Part shown: positions 1 through 7,622 of the stretch, piece after piece
Position numbering within the stretch: the first letter of the stretch is position 1
Layout of the letters: each line of letters begins with the position of its first letter
NCBI GenBank assembly: GCA_913019905.1
Contig: CAJVZD010000051.1
Coordinates: 1-34,947, forward strand
Origin: an uncultured Cellvibrionales bacterium
GTDB taxonomy: Bacteria; Pseudomonadota; Gammaproteobacteria; Pseudomonadales; Dasaniaceae
Direction: 5' to 3'
Length of the DNA stretch: 34,947 nt
The notes under the pieces: model-generated
Seen by the model: the letters and a program-made list of their open reading frames with translations, nothing else
Told to the model about the DNA's origin: nothing
Databases searched by the model: none
Program-made: the position numbers and the translations under genes

Positions 1-63
1 GCCAATGCTGGATGAGATTGCCGCGCTAACGCTCGCAATGACTGAGCTTGTTAGTTTATGGAT
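1..63. repeat. Half copy of a dispersed palindromic repeat
   Basis: The first 63 bases are the reverse complement of one half of the palindromic element at 23894-24014. They share the central TGGATGAGATTGCCGC segment, the CTCGCAATGAC arm ending at 42, and the outer arm near 55-63. The 12-base gap between inner and outer arms has the same length in both copies. The other half lies off the left edge, if it exists. Confidence 0.8.
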
Positions 64-214
64 AGGCACTAATTAGCGTTCATTCAGTAACGGTTTTTCC
101 GTAGGCAGGGCTTTAACTCGATACGAAAAGTTAATAAAAGCTCGGATTGTCGGGTTAAATCCGATTTACAACAAAAACAAAAATGTTAAATCGATATTTC
201 TGAACGAGCACTCA

Positions 215-853
215 TTAACGACTTTCCATATCATACTTTCCAAAAACCGCTCGCTGTTGTGCATCGTAGTCGTCAAATTCGGCAATCTTGAAAGAGTTGC
301 ATCCATCGCTAGCCAGGTAGAGGCCGTAAATTTCTCCACCGATTGAGAGCCGGGTATCTTTAGGTAGTTGTAGTTGATTTTCTCTTTGTTCATTCATCAT
401 TTCTGGGATAGCCTGAACAATATTACCGTGCGGAATATTACAGTCGGGAAAAGCAGCGGTTCCGTAGTCGACTTGTTCTGATTCAAAACCGTTGTCGGAG
501 CGGTACAGAAAGGACACTACTCTGTTCGTCGCTTCCGATATGCCAAATTGATAAACTTTCGCAACGACACTGCCTGGAAGCTCTCGAGAAAACTCGACCC
601 AGAGATCCCGTAACGCTGCCGGTGTATGGTAATCGAGATTAAGAATCCCGTTAACGACCATTTTTGTACTCACTATCAGAGCCCATTCGCTGGTAAATCC
701 CTCGGCCCCGAACCCCGCAATGATTGTTTTCAAATGCGGTATATGAGTCGCTTTTGAAACGAACATATGCGGCTCACCATCGGGTGTGACCGCTAATGTA
801 TCGGTAGCAACCAGTATTTGAGTTTCATTGGTAGTGAATATCAGTGACGACAT
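215..853 (-). CDS. Proteasome/HslV-like Ntn-hydrolase, stand-alone, possible serine nucleophile
   Basis: The 212-residue product starts MSSLIFTTNE. If the initiator Met is removed and Ser2 counted as 1, an Asp falls exactly at 17 (VATDTLAV) and a Lys exactly at 33 (FVSKATH). These are the positions of the catalytic Asp and Lys in proteasome beta subunits and HslV. An IIAGFGAEG stretch follows, like the IAGFAGG of HslV. The expected threonine nucleophile is replaced by serine, so I infer an N-terminal-nucleophile fold with unknown substrate. The middle and C-terminal parts match nothing I recognise. GAGG lies about six bases before the ATG. No HslU-type ATPase or chaperone gene is adjacent, so it probably acts without one. 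The fold is fairly likely; activity is unproven. Confidence 0.7.
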   Translation of the reverse strand: MSSLIFTTNETQILVATDTLAVTPDGEPHMFVSKATHIPHLKTIIAGFGAEGFTSEWALIVSTKMVVNGILNLDYHTPAALRDLWVEFSRELPGSVVAKVYQFGISEATNRVVSFLYRSDNGFESEQVDYGTAAFPDCNIPHGNIVQAIPEMMNEQRENQLQLPKDTRLSIGGEIYGLYLASDGCNSFKIAEFDDYDAQQRAVFGKYDMESR

Positions 854-1119
854 GGGAAACCTCTACAATATTTAGAACAGCGAAATCTTGAACAACGAAG
901 CGACTAGTCATCCCGACAAAGTTAGAACGCGGAACTCGATTAAACACTTAGCTTGTTAGTACCTGAAAGAATCGAACTTAGCTGCCAATCCGTATTGGCA
1001 TAAGATTGCCCACTATGACGCGCGAAAAATCGGATAAATTTACGGATGTATAGAAAACCATCAAATCCAAGATCAGGTCAAACGGAATAATTGTGCCACT
1101 TACTTTAAGCAATTAGTTC

Positions 1120-1141
1120 AATTCGTTACGAACAACGAATT
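1120..1141. promoter_or_regulatory. Perfect 8-bp inverted repeat, candidate repressor operator
   Basis: AATTCGTT and AACGAATT flank six bases. The 22-bp size and spacing suit a TetR-type dimer site. It lies about 210 bases before the acyl-CoA synthetase start. No regulator gene is adjacent, so the binding protein is unknown. Confidence 0.35.
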
Positions 1142-1205
1142 ATAGTTGTGTTACGTTGTTTAAGATATCCCCCCGCAGATTCTTATCTACAAATGCAAAT
1201 ATCCG

Positions 1206-1235
1206 AACTCAAATTACTAAAACTCAAATCACTAA
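1206..1235. repeat. Two-copy 15-bp tandem repeat
   Basis: AACTCAAATTACTAA is followed directly by AACTCAAATCACTAA, one mismatch in 15, and a weaker match precedes them. It lies in the leader of the acyl-CoA synthetase gene. The period equals that of the repeats at 13446-13535 and 26541-26645. Confidence 0.7.
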
Positions 1236-1350
1236 AACGCGAAAACATTGCTCAATCAATTATAATATTGAACTATACGATAATCAGTGGGCTATGCTAC
1301 GCAAATTCTCAGTTAGAAAAATCCTAAAAACGAACAAAAGGATTAACTCA

Positions 1351-2889
1351 ATGGCGCTAGACCTTCTAAATCACGAAATCGAATTTGCTGCCCGAACCTG
1401 GCCTAACAAAATAGCTATTGTGTCGCCGAGAGGCGACCTGTCTTTCCAGCAAATTGAAACCAAGGCGTCGAAACTAGCCGGTGCGTTACAATTTTTGGGC
1501 CTTAGCGATGGCGACCGTCTAGCGATATTAGGACAAAATAGCGCCGATTACATTGTCTGGCATTATGCCGCAGCAAAGGTAGGCATTATTCTCCATGTTC
1601 TCAATACCCGCCTCGCCATCGGTGAACTCGAATGGATGATCAACAATGCTGAAAGCGCTGCGCTCATTACTGACAGTGATTTCATCAAGCAAGCTAAATC
1701 GCTGCAAAAAAAATGCACTTCTCTGCGGTTATTAATCGGCATGGCCGGCGAAAAAAGTGCCGAATACGCTACCGATGAACTTGCGGAACGGAATTTGTCC
1801 TATCAAACAACTAAAGTAGAACAGCAAAACGCAGCATTGATGATCTACACGAGTGGCACCACCGGCAGACCTAAAGGCGCCTTGCAGAGCCACGGAGGCT
1901 CTCTACTCGCCGATCAACTGACGCTGGATGCGGTGAAGATAACAGCAAATGACACCTATCTTGCACTAATGCCATTCTTCCATCAGGCAGGGCTCATCCG
2001 CACTCGAGCAACTATTTTAGCCGGCGGTCGCTGTGTAATACCGGGAAAAGTCGAGGCGGCAGCAACCGCCGACGCTATTTGTGAGCACGGCGTTACATTC
2101 ACCATGATCGCCTCTCCCCAACAAAATTTAGCCATTCGGGAAAAACTGAACAAGGACGGAGTAGAGGAATTCAAACACTTGCGGATAATATTGGGCGGTG
2201 GGGGAATGGGCGAACGGGCCGCAAAATCCATCCAGTCGATGTGCGATTCTCTTGGATGCAGTTATTTCGGTGTATACGGACAGACAGAGACGACTGGACC
2301 TGCTGTTTTCATCACTGGGCCAGACGTTTTTGAACGCCCCGCCTCCTGCGGCAAGCCCTTTCCGGCTATAGATATTGCTATATGGAACGATTCAGGCATA
2401 CCATTACCCTCTGGGTCTGTCGGTGAAATCGTTGTGCGAGGACCGATAACCGCTCGATATTGGCGAAATGACGCTGCGAATGAAGCGCTATACGAAGGCG
2501 ACTGGCTGCACACCGGCGATCTTGGTTATCTCGACAAAGAAGGGTTTCTTTATTTTAAAGGCCGACTGAAAGAATTGATAAAAACAGGGGCGGAAAATGT
2601 TTACCCGCGCGAAGTTGAAGCGGTAATCGAACAACATCAGAATATTGCAGACGTTGCCATCATTGGCTTGCCCGACAAAGCCTGGGGTGAAATCGTTTGC
2701 GCGGCTATAGTGACTCGCAATAACAAGGCTTTTACCTTAGAAGAAATAAAGAGTTTTTGTCGCGATAAGATTGGAGCTTACAAAATACCCAAATACGTCA
2801 TACAGGTCGATAATATTCCACGGAACCATACCGGGAAAATTTTGCGCCAACCGTTGATTCAATTAGCGGAGTCCTCTCGGAAAAGCTAA
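1351..2889 (+). CDS. AMP-forming acyl-CoA synthetase (class I adenylate-forming ligase)
   Basis: The enzyme activates a carboxylic acid as acyl-AMP and transfers it to CoA. At 512 residues from the chosen start it has the family's usual length. Visible motifs are the phosphate-binding loop YTSGTTGRPKG (about 166-176), GVYGQTETTG (307-316), HTGDLG (387-392) with the following YFKGRLKELIKTGAENVYP segment, and the C-terminal catalytic lysine in TGKILR (K496). The frame is open to 1156, but MALDLLNHEI at 1351 is the typical family N-terminus and has AAAGGA upstream, so the longer form is rejected. No transmembrane segment is evident; it should be cytosolic. Substrate chain length cannot be read from the sequence. 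It converges on the monooxygenase gene, so no operon partner is seen. Confidence 0.92.
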   Translation: MALDLLNHEIEFAARTWPNKIAIVSPRGDLSFQQIETKASKLAGALQFLGLSDGDRLAILGQNSADYIVWHYAAAKVGIILHVLNTRLAIGELEWMINNAESAALITDSDFIKQAKSLQKKCTSLRLLIGMAGEKSAEYATDELAERNLSYQTTKVEQQNAALMIYTSGTTGRPKGALQSHGGSLLADQLTLDAVKITANDTYLALMPFFHQAGLIRTRATILAGGRCVIPGKVEAAATADAICEHGVTFTMIASPQQNLAIREKLNKDGVEEFKHLRIILGGGGMGERAAKSIQSMCDSLGCSYFGVYGQTETTGPAVFITGPDVFERPASCGKPFPAIDIAIWNDSGIPLPSGSVGEIVVRGPITARYWRNDAANEALYEGDWLHTGDLGYLDKEGFLYFKGRLKELIKTGAENVYPREVEAVIEQHQNIADVAIIGLPDKAWGEIVCAAIVTRNNKAFTLEEIKSFCRDKIGAYKIPKYVIQVDNIPRNHTGKILRQPLIQLAESSRKS

Positions 2890-3041
2890 TGTAGGGCTTT
2901 TAAAGATGATTATCTAAGTGAGTATCAAAAGCTTTGCGGTTTGCAAGAATTTATTGCAGATCACATTTCAAAATCGCTTACCCTGCTGCTGAATACCCAC
3001 AGGAACTAAACGAGACCACCAGTTAACGTACTGCCATAACC

Positions 3042-3107
3042 TATGGTTCATAGTTCATAGATTCAATTACCATTGAATTGAGCAAACACCATTTCTTATG
3101 AACCATA
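3042..3107. terminator. Inverted repeats between convergent genes, possible bidirectional terminator
   Basis: TATGGTTCATA (3042-3052) is the exact reverse complement of TATGAACCATA (3097-3107). A smaller dyad, ATTCAAT-TACC-ATTGAAT, lies between them (3061-3078). The position between two convergent genes fits transcript termination, but no strong T-run follows. Confidence 0.4.
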
Positions 3108-3120
3108 AAAACCGCACGCC

Positions 3121-4023
3121 CTAAAAGATCGCCAACATCTCTTCAAAAGCGACCATTTGTCCACCGTTGGCGGAGGATGGAACTAAGATGGGAGTTTTTA
3201 TTCCCGCATCAAACCAAGCTTCAACACCGTCTCTAACCTGCGAGGCTGTACCAAACAACGTGGTATCTGCAAGCCATTTATCCGTTAGAAAATGCGGAAT
3301 CTTATCGAATTCCTTGGCCTCTATTGCCTGTTCGATGCCTTCCATTTCCTCCCTATATCCTGCTTCCTTCCAATAATTTCGGTAATTCGGCAGCATAGCG
3401 TAGGAGGATAAGGTTTTACGATTAACTGCTTTGGCCGCTTCAATGTCATCGTTTATGCAGGTAGGGATCATGTCGCCAATAAAAAAATCTTGGTGGTTGC
3501 GCGCTTCTTCGGAAATAACGCTTAATGATTCTGGCATATGTGACCGTGCTCCATTCGCAAACACCATGCCCTGGCCAATCTCTTCAGAAAGCGCAATCAT
3601 TTTTTTCCGCAATGTTGCTAAAACAATGGGAGGCAACTCGCCTGCTCGCGGCACAGCTCTTAGCTCCTCGACAAAATTTCGGGTATCGGTGAGCGGTTTG
3701 CCCGCAGACAACCCCTTTTGGCGCAACGCCGGTTCATGGCTAACGCCGATGCCGAACTTAAATCTGCCACCAGAAATCTCATGTATAAAAGAAATCGTTT
3801 GGGCATAATCGGAAACCTGGCGAAAATAAATAGGCATTATCGTAGTGCCAAAATGAATTTCATTCGTCGCAAACGCCAGCGCTTCACACAGCGCTAAGGA
3901 GTCGCCAAGGCTCGGCCCGTATATTCCGCTAAAACCTCTTTTTTCTATTTCTGACGCTAATTCAACAGTGGCCTTTCGGCGACCGGGCACTGCAGCAAGA
4001 CTCAAAGCGGGCATACGTGTCAT
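3121..4023 (-). CDS. Luciferase-like (LLM class) flavin-dependent monooxygenase
   Basis: The 300-residue product has the bacterial luciferase-like TIM-barrel pattern: a SLAAVPGRR start, a strand pair with EIHFGTTIMPIYFR near 54-67, then the family hallmark SGGRFKFGIGVSHEP near 84-98. The C-terminal DTTLFGTASQVRDGVEAWFDAG segment is the usual substrate/cofactor edge of the barrel. Family members oxidise small organic substrates using FMN or F420; I see nothing that fixes cofactor or substrate. AAGGAGA lies eight bases before the ATG, supporting the start. It is divergent from the GFA-type gene at 4162, with a shared 138-base promoter region. Confidence 0.85.
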   Translation of the reverse strand: MTRMPALSLAAVPGRRKATVELASEIEKRGFSGIYGPSLGDSLALCEALAFATNEIHFGTTIMPIYFRQVSDYAQTISFIHEISGGRFKFGIGVSHEPALRQKGLSAGKPLTDTRNFVEELRAVPRAGELPPIVLATLRKKMIALSEEIGQGMVFANGARSHMPESLSVISEEARNHQDFFIGDMIPTCINDDIEAAKAVNRKTLSSYAMLPNYRNYWKEAGYREEMEGIEQAIEAKEFDKIPHFLTDKWLADTTLFGTASQVRDGVEAWFDAGIKTPILVPSSANGGQMVAFEEMLAIF

Positions 4024-4116
4024 TGTTTTTCTCCTTATTAGATTCGAATGAGTCTACACAATTATTCACCGGCTGTCCTGAAACACACTGGACAAATAGG
4101 CAGAAGACGGGGGAAA

Positions 4117-4146
4117 TTGTTTGCGTTAAACTTTCGACACTAATAC
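4117..4146 (+). promoter_or_regulatory. Candidate sigma-70 promoter of the GFA gene
   Basis: TTGTTT and TAATAC are separated by 18 bases and lie just upstream of the GFA gene's GAGAAAGG ribosome binding site. The match is reasonable but not perfect, and the resulting leader would be very short. Confidence 0.35.
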
Positions 4147-4161
4147 AACGGGAGAAAGGTA

Positions 4162-4572
4162 ATGAGTGACGAAACAAAAACAGGCGGATGTCTTTGCGGC
4201 AAGATCAGATACGAAGCCAGCGGTGAACCGGCACACACAATGTTATGTCATTGCAAGATTTGTCAAAAGACCTCTGGCAGCGCCCTATCGACCGTAGCCC
4301 TTTTTCAGAAAACACAAGTCAAACTGTTATCGGGAGAGATGTCGTCTTACGCCTATCAATCCGATTCGGACAATACTCTGGAAATAAACTTCTGCCCGAC
4401 TTGCGGTTCTCCGGTAATGCTGACGATGTCTCATATGCCAGACCTTGTATCAATAAAAGCTGGATCCTTCGACGACACCAGTTGGTACAAGCCAACGGTT
4501 AATATTTGGACTGATTCAAGACAACCCTGGGTTAAACTTGACCCAGAGGTAACTAATCTTCCGCAGCAGTAA
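4162..4572 (+). CDS. GFA-family zinc protein (glutathione-dependent formaldehyde-activating enzyme-like)
   Basis: The 136-residue protein carries the complete cysteine pattern of the GFA/Mss4-like fold: GGCLCG (C10, C12), CHCKICQK (C29, C31, C34) and FCPTCGSPV (C78, C81). These residues bind zinc and form the glutathione-binding face in characterised members. The founding member is tied to S-hydroxymethylglutathione, but most homologues have no proven reaction, so the name is a family label only. GAGAAAGG precedes the ATG. The next gene, 66 bases downstream on the same strand, is GST-like, so a shared glutathione-linked role is possible. Full length; no oddities. Confidence 0.9.
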   Translation: MSDETKTGGCLCGKIRYEASGEPAHTMLCHCKICQKTSGSALSTVALFQKTQVKLLSGEMSSYAYQSDSDNTLEINFCPTCGSPVMLTMSHMPDLVSIKAGSFDDTSWYKPTVNIWTDSRQPWVKLDPEVTNLPQQ

Positions 4573-4638
4573 ATGCTACAAACAATAAACGTTCCAAGGC
4601 AACAGACGCTCCCAAGTAATAAATGAGAAAAGTAAATC

Positions 4639-5403
4639 ATGGATTATAAAACACCCAAAGAAGCACAAGATCTTCCCGGCCTGCGACTCGCATTAACCGC
4701 TGGACTGCCCGCACCGTGGAGCATGGCAGCGCGGTTTATGTTTGATATCAAGAAAATTGCGTATATTCCCGTATTACAACAGGGCGGAGCCGCCAACGAA
4801 GACCTTCTTGAATGGACCGGTCATCGCAATGCGCCCGTCGCGGTACTAGATGACGAGCCGCCACGAACTAACTGGGCCGACATTCTGGAACTTGCCGAAC
4901 GGCTTGAGCCGCTGCCGAGACTGGTCCCGGTAGACACAGAAGAACGTCTGCGAATGTTTGGGCTAGCCAATGAAATCTGCGGAGCGGGAGGCTTAACGTA
5001 CCAAGCCCGCCATAATATGATAGGAAACATGCTTAACTCAGGTGTAGAAGCACTGCAACCAGCAGCCCGCACAATGGCCAAAGCCTACGCCTATTCAGAA
5101 GAGGCTGCGCAACAAGCCACAGCTCGCATGACGCAAATCCTCGATGCTCTGACAGATCAACTCGAGCGCCAAAAAACGGCTAATAGTCGGTATTTTATTG
5201 GCAATGGAATGACCGCTCTAGACCTTATATGGGCAAGCTTTTCCAATACTCTACAACCCTTACCCAAAGAACTGAATCCAATGAACGAAAGAATGCGGGC
5301 GTCTTATCAAGAAATGGGTGACCGTGTAAACCCCGCTCAAATTCTTTTTGACCATCGCGATTACATTTACGAAAAATATATCGCCCTGCCTCTGGATTTT
5401 TAA
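4639..5403 (+). CDS. Glutathione S-transferase-like protein
   Basis: The 254-residue product looks like a two-domain GST. An N-terminal thioredoxin-like part contains the SMAARFMFDIKKIAYIPV and APVAVLDDEPPRTNW segments (substrate/glutathione side). A helical C-terminal part includes the SRYFIGNGMTALDLIWASF stretch (about 188-206), which resembles the conserved GST capping motif. It is longer than classical GSTs, and residues 25-35 lack an obvious CxxC or catalytic Ser/Tyr signature, so activity is uncertain. It follows the GFA gene on the same strand. A GAGAAAAG stretch lies about eight bases before the ATG. The fold assignment is from pattern only. Confidence 0.7.
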   Translation: MDYKTPKEAQDLPGLRLALTAGLPAPWSMAARFMFDIKKIAYIPVLQQGGAANEDLLEWTGHRNAPVAVLDDEPPRTNWADILELAERLEPLPRLVPVDTEERLRMFGLANEICGAGGLTYQARHNMIGNMLNSGVEALQPAARTMAKAYAYSEEAAQQATARMTQILDALTDQLERQKTANSRYFIGNGMTALDLIWASFSNTLQPLPKELNPMNERMRASYQEMGDRVNPAQILFDHRDYIYEKYIALPLDF

Positions 5404-5424
5404 TCGATCGAAACTTTTTCGAGT

Positions 5425-5456
5425 TCGGTAGACCCGCCTATGGGTTAGTCTACCGA
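5425..5456. other. Strong intergenic hairpin
   Basis: TCGGTAGAC and GTCTACCGA form a perfect nine-base stem, and CCC and GGG inside the loop can extend it. It lies between the GST-like gene and the AEC permease gene, 25 bases before the latter's ATG. There is no T-run, so simple intrinsic termination is unlikely; mRNA processing, attenuation or a repeat element are alternatives. Confidence 0.55.
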
Positions 5457-5481
5457 TGCTACAACGACAAACACGAAATCT

Positions 5482-6414
5482 ATGAGCGAATTCACTAGTA
5501 TTCTCAGTGCACTTGGGCCCGTATTTGCCCTAGTTATTATGGGCTACGTGATGGGAAGAACCGCCTTTCCTTCAGTGGAGTTCTGGCCCAGCGCTGAGCG
5601 CTTTACCTATTACTTTCTATTTCCCACCTTACTGATACTAAAAATTGGCAATGCCACGCTTCCTGGCAATGACTTATCCAAGGTCATACTTTTACTCATT
5701 CTGTTATGTGTTATTGGCTCGATTGTTATATTGATACTGGGCGGGTTGTTGGAAAAGGAAAAGAGGCGACTGACGTCTTTTTTTCAGGGTGGAATTCGAT
5801 TTAATACCTATGTCGGCCTGGCTTCCGCCGCCGCACTGTTCGGGGAACAGGGGCTGCTATGGGGCGCTGTGTTTCTCGCCGTAATGATCCCCCTCGTTAA
5901 CTTCCTGTGTATTGCCTCATTCACATTATTATTGCCAGATAAGCGAGCCTCGCTGCTAAAGCGTTTTAGTAGCGGTGTCATTGGCAACCCTCTGATACTA
6001 GCTTGTGCGCTTGGAACACTGCTTAATGTTTCGGGTATTGGCATACCGCTAATTATTTCTCCTCTGATGGGGTTGATAAGTTCTATGGCTTTGCCTCTAG
6101 GATTATTAGCGGTCGGAGTCGGATTGGATTTTAAGCTGTTAAAACAGGGTGGTATTTCGCTGTGGGGAACCACCTGCTTTAAACTGATTATCTACCCAAG
6201 TCTTTTTTTGGCGCTGGCCATTTTCTTTGAATTACCCACTGAGGCCAAATCAGTTATATTTTTGTTTGCGCTATTACCTACTGCACCTTCTGCGTATATT
6301 CTTGCCCGGCAACTGAATGGAGATGCGCCCTTTATGGCGGCAATTATCACCCTGCAAACATTGGTCGCGATGGTCTCTATGCCTTTTATGTTACTCCTCA
6401 AAAGCCACCTCTAG
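5482..6414 (+). CDS. AEC-family (auxin efflux carrier-type) permease
   Basis: This is a 310-residue inner-membrane protein with about ten hydrophobic segments. The first is LSALGPVFALVIMGYVMGR, typical of the AEC family start. The conserved RFNTYVGLASAAALFGEQG stretch (about 106-124) and the late PTAPSAYILARQLNG motif (about 269-283) match the family, whose bacterial members move small organic anions such as malate or malonate. The substrate here is unknown. A strong hairpin lies upstream and no good ribosome binding site is visible before the ATG. The next gene, 135 bases later on the same strand, is a second unrelated exporter-type permease. Confidence 0.88.
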   Translation: MSEFTSILSALGPVFALVIMGYVMGRTAFPSVEFWPSAERFTYYFLFPTLLILKIGNATLPGNDLSKVILLLILLCVIGSIVILILGGLLEKEKRRLTSFFQGGIRFNTYVGLASAAALFGEQGLLWGAVFLAVMIPLVNFLCIASFTLLLPDKRASLLKRFSSGVIGNPLILACALGTLLNVSGIGIPLIISPLMGLISSMALPLGLLAVGVGLDFKLLKQGGISLWGTTCFKLIIYPSLFLALAIFFELPTEAKSVIFLFALLPTAPSAYILARQLNGDAPFMAAIITLQTLVAMVSMPFMLLLKSHL

Positions 6415-6549
6415 ATTAAAGAAAAGCTGCCAATAGTTTTCCACACGCAGATTTTTCTCGCAAGTACACAGCATCCGGTTTATCAGCAGCTCGTAATCGG
6501 TTAATCTGACCGCCCTTTTCTCACAGTCTTCAGAACCGCAGATCAAGCA

Positions 6550-7290
6550 ATGGATTTATTCGACACAAGTACATTTTTGCTACTCGTTATACTAGGCGCT
6601 TATGTGCAAACCATCACCGGATTTGCAATGGGATTACTGATTGTGGGTGGTGTGACGATACTAAATATTGCCCCCATCGCCTTCACGGCCGCAGTGGTTA
6701 GTATCCTATCCCTACTCAATGCCATTCTTGTTTTGAGACATTCAATAAAATTTATCAATTGGAAGACAGTCGCTTACATTAGCGCAGGGATGATGCCCAG
6801 CCTCATTGTCGGCGTCTTTTTGTTAGCGCTGTTAAGCGAATCAGAATATATCTGGCTTAGACGGTTACTTGGTGTGGTCATCATATCGGCTGGAATATTA
6901 CTAACGCTGAAACCGGAGCCGTGGGAAAAAACCTCGAGCAAAATAGCAGCAGCGCTAACGGGTATTGCAGGCGGGTTGATTGGAGGATTGTTCAGTACGG
7001 GCGGTGCTCCTATCGCTTTTTTTATGTACCGACAACCTATCGAGCTCAATTACATCCGGGCAACATTACTAGCCATTTTTGCAATCACCACATTCAGCCG
7101 GACTGTTATCATAGCGCTTGATGGCGAGCTTACTTCGGACATTTTAATGACAAGTGCGATTGCTATTCCGCTTGTTATGATCACGACTTATTTTGCCAGA
7201 AAAATCTCTCCTCCTAGTGCGGATGCGACTATTCGAAAATCGGTGTTTATACTGCTAATTCTCATTGGAGCTTCGCTGATAGTTGGATAG
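6550..7290 (+). CDS. TauE/SafE-family sulfite/anion exporter-like permease
   Basis: The 246-residue membrane protein has about eight hydrophobic segments in the two-repeat arrangement of TauE/SafE proteins. The first repeat holds GAYVQTITGFAMGLLIVGG (about 16-34) and the second GIAGGLIGGLFSTGGAPIAF (about 138-157), the glycine-rich paired motif of the family. Members export sulfite, sulfoacetate or related anions; the sequence does not show which. No sulfonate gene is nearby. The ribosome binding site is weak. A short hairpin with A- and T-runs follows at 7321-7348. Confidence 0.87.
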   Translation: MDLFDTSTFLLLVILGAYVQTITGFAMGLLIVGGVTILNIAPIAFTAAVVSILSLLNAILVLRHSIKFINWKTVAYISAGMMPSLIVGVFLLALLSESEYIWLRRLLGVVIISAGILLTLKPEPWEKTSSKIAAALTGIAGGLIGGLFSTGGAPIAFFMYRQPIELNYIRATLLAIFAITTFSRTVIIALDGELTSDILMTSAIAIPLVMITTYFARKISPPSADATIRKSVFILLILIGASLIVG

Positions 7291-7622
7291 ACCGAAAACC
7301 TACGTTCTCACTCAGAACAGGAAAAAATGGCCCGATAACCATTTTTTCAATTCTGGTCTACGTCAAGGTCTTTTCGCAGGGGAATTTTCAGCAGCATCAA
7401 TTCGCCATTCGATAAGTCATCGTTGCCATTTGATAAAATACGAAAACATCACAAGCAATGATCGTAGCCTTTGTTCATATCACGTTTTTAACTTGAAAAG
7501 CCGATATTAACAGGTTATCTTTCCTTCAAGAAAAATAATAAATTTGCCAAAATCACCCACTTCTCAAACCCAAAAATTATTTTTAAAACCACTAATTCCC
7601 GGTCAACAAAGCGGAGACAATA
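7291..7622. other. Intergenic region with terminator-like hairpin and MFS promoter region
   Basis: No convincing gene is present. A frame of 75 codons starts inside the upstream permease gene, but its product resembles nothing and lacks a good start. The hairpin at 7321-7348 ends the preceding unit. The last 100 bases are A/T-rich and probably hold the promoter of the MFS gene, whose GGAGA site lies six bases before its ATG. Confidence 0.6.
7321..7348. terminator. Short bidirectional terminator-like hairpin
   Basis: GAAAAAATGG and CCATTTTTTC are exact reverse complements around an eight-base loop. The G/C core is small, but A- and T-runs flank the stem on both sides, 30 bases after the TauE/SafE stop codon. 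Confidence 0.5.

Larger units (their letters stand above)
854..1350. other. Intergenic region with two palindromes and a short 15-bp repeat
   Basis: This stretch separates the divergent Ntn-like gene and the acyl-CoA synthetase gene, so it should carry both promoters. No convincing gene is present. The reading frame of the synthetase stays open upstream of its chosen start, but it crosses a 15-bp repeat and looks non-coding. Two dyads stand out: GCCAAT-CCGT-ATTGGC near 982-997 and AATTCGTT-N6-AACGAATT at 1120-1141. Clear -35/-10 boxes could not be chosen with confidence. Confidence 0.6.

Noticed and set aside
1156..1350. Upstream extension of the acyl-CoA synthetase frame by 65 codons
   Set aside because: It crosses a 15-bp DNA repeat, is unlike any family N-terminus, and the ATG at 1351 has a fitting ribosome binding site.
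7283..7510. 75-codon frame after the TauE/SafE gene
   Set aside because: It starts inside the preceding gene, spans its terminator-like hairpin and has no recognisable product.
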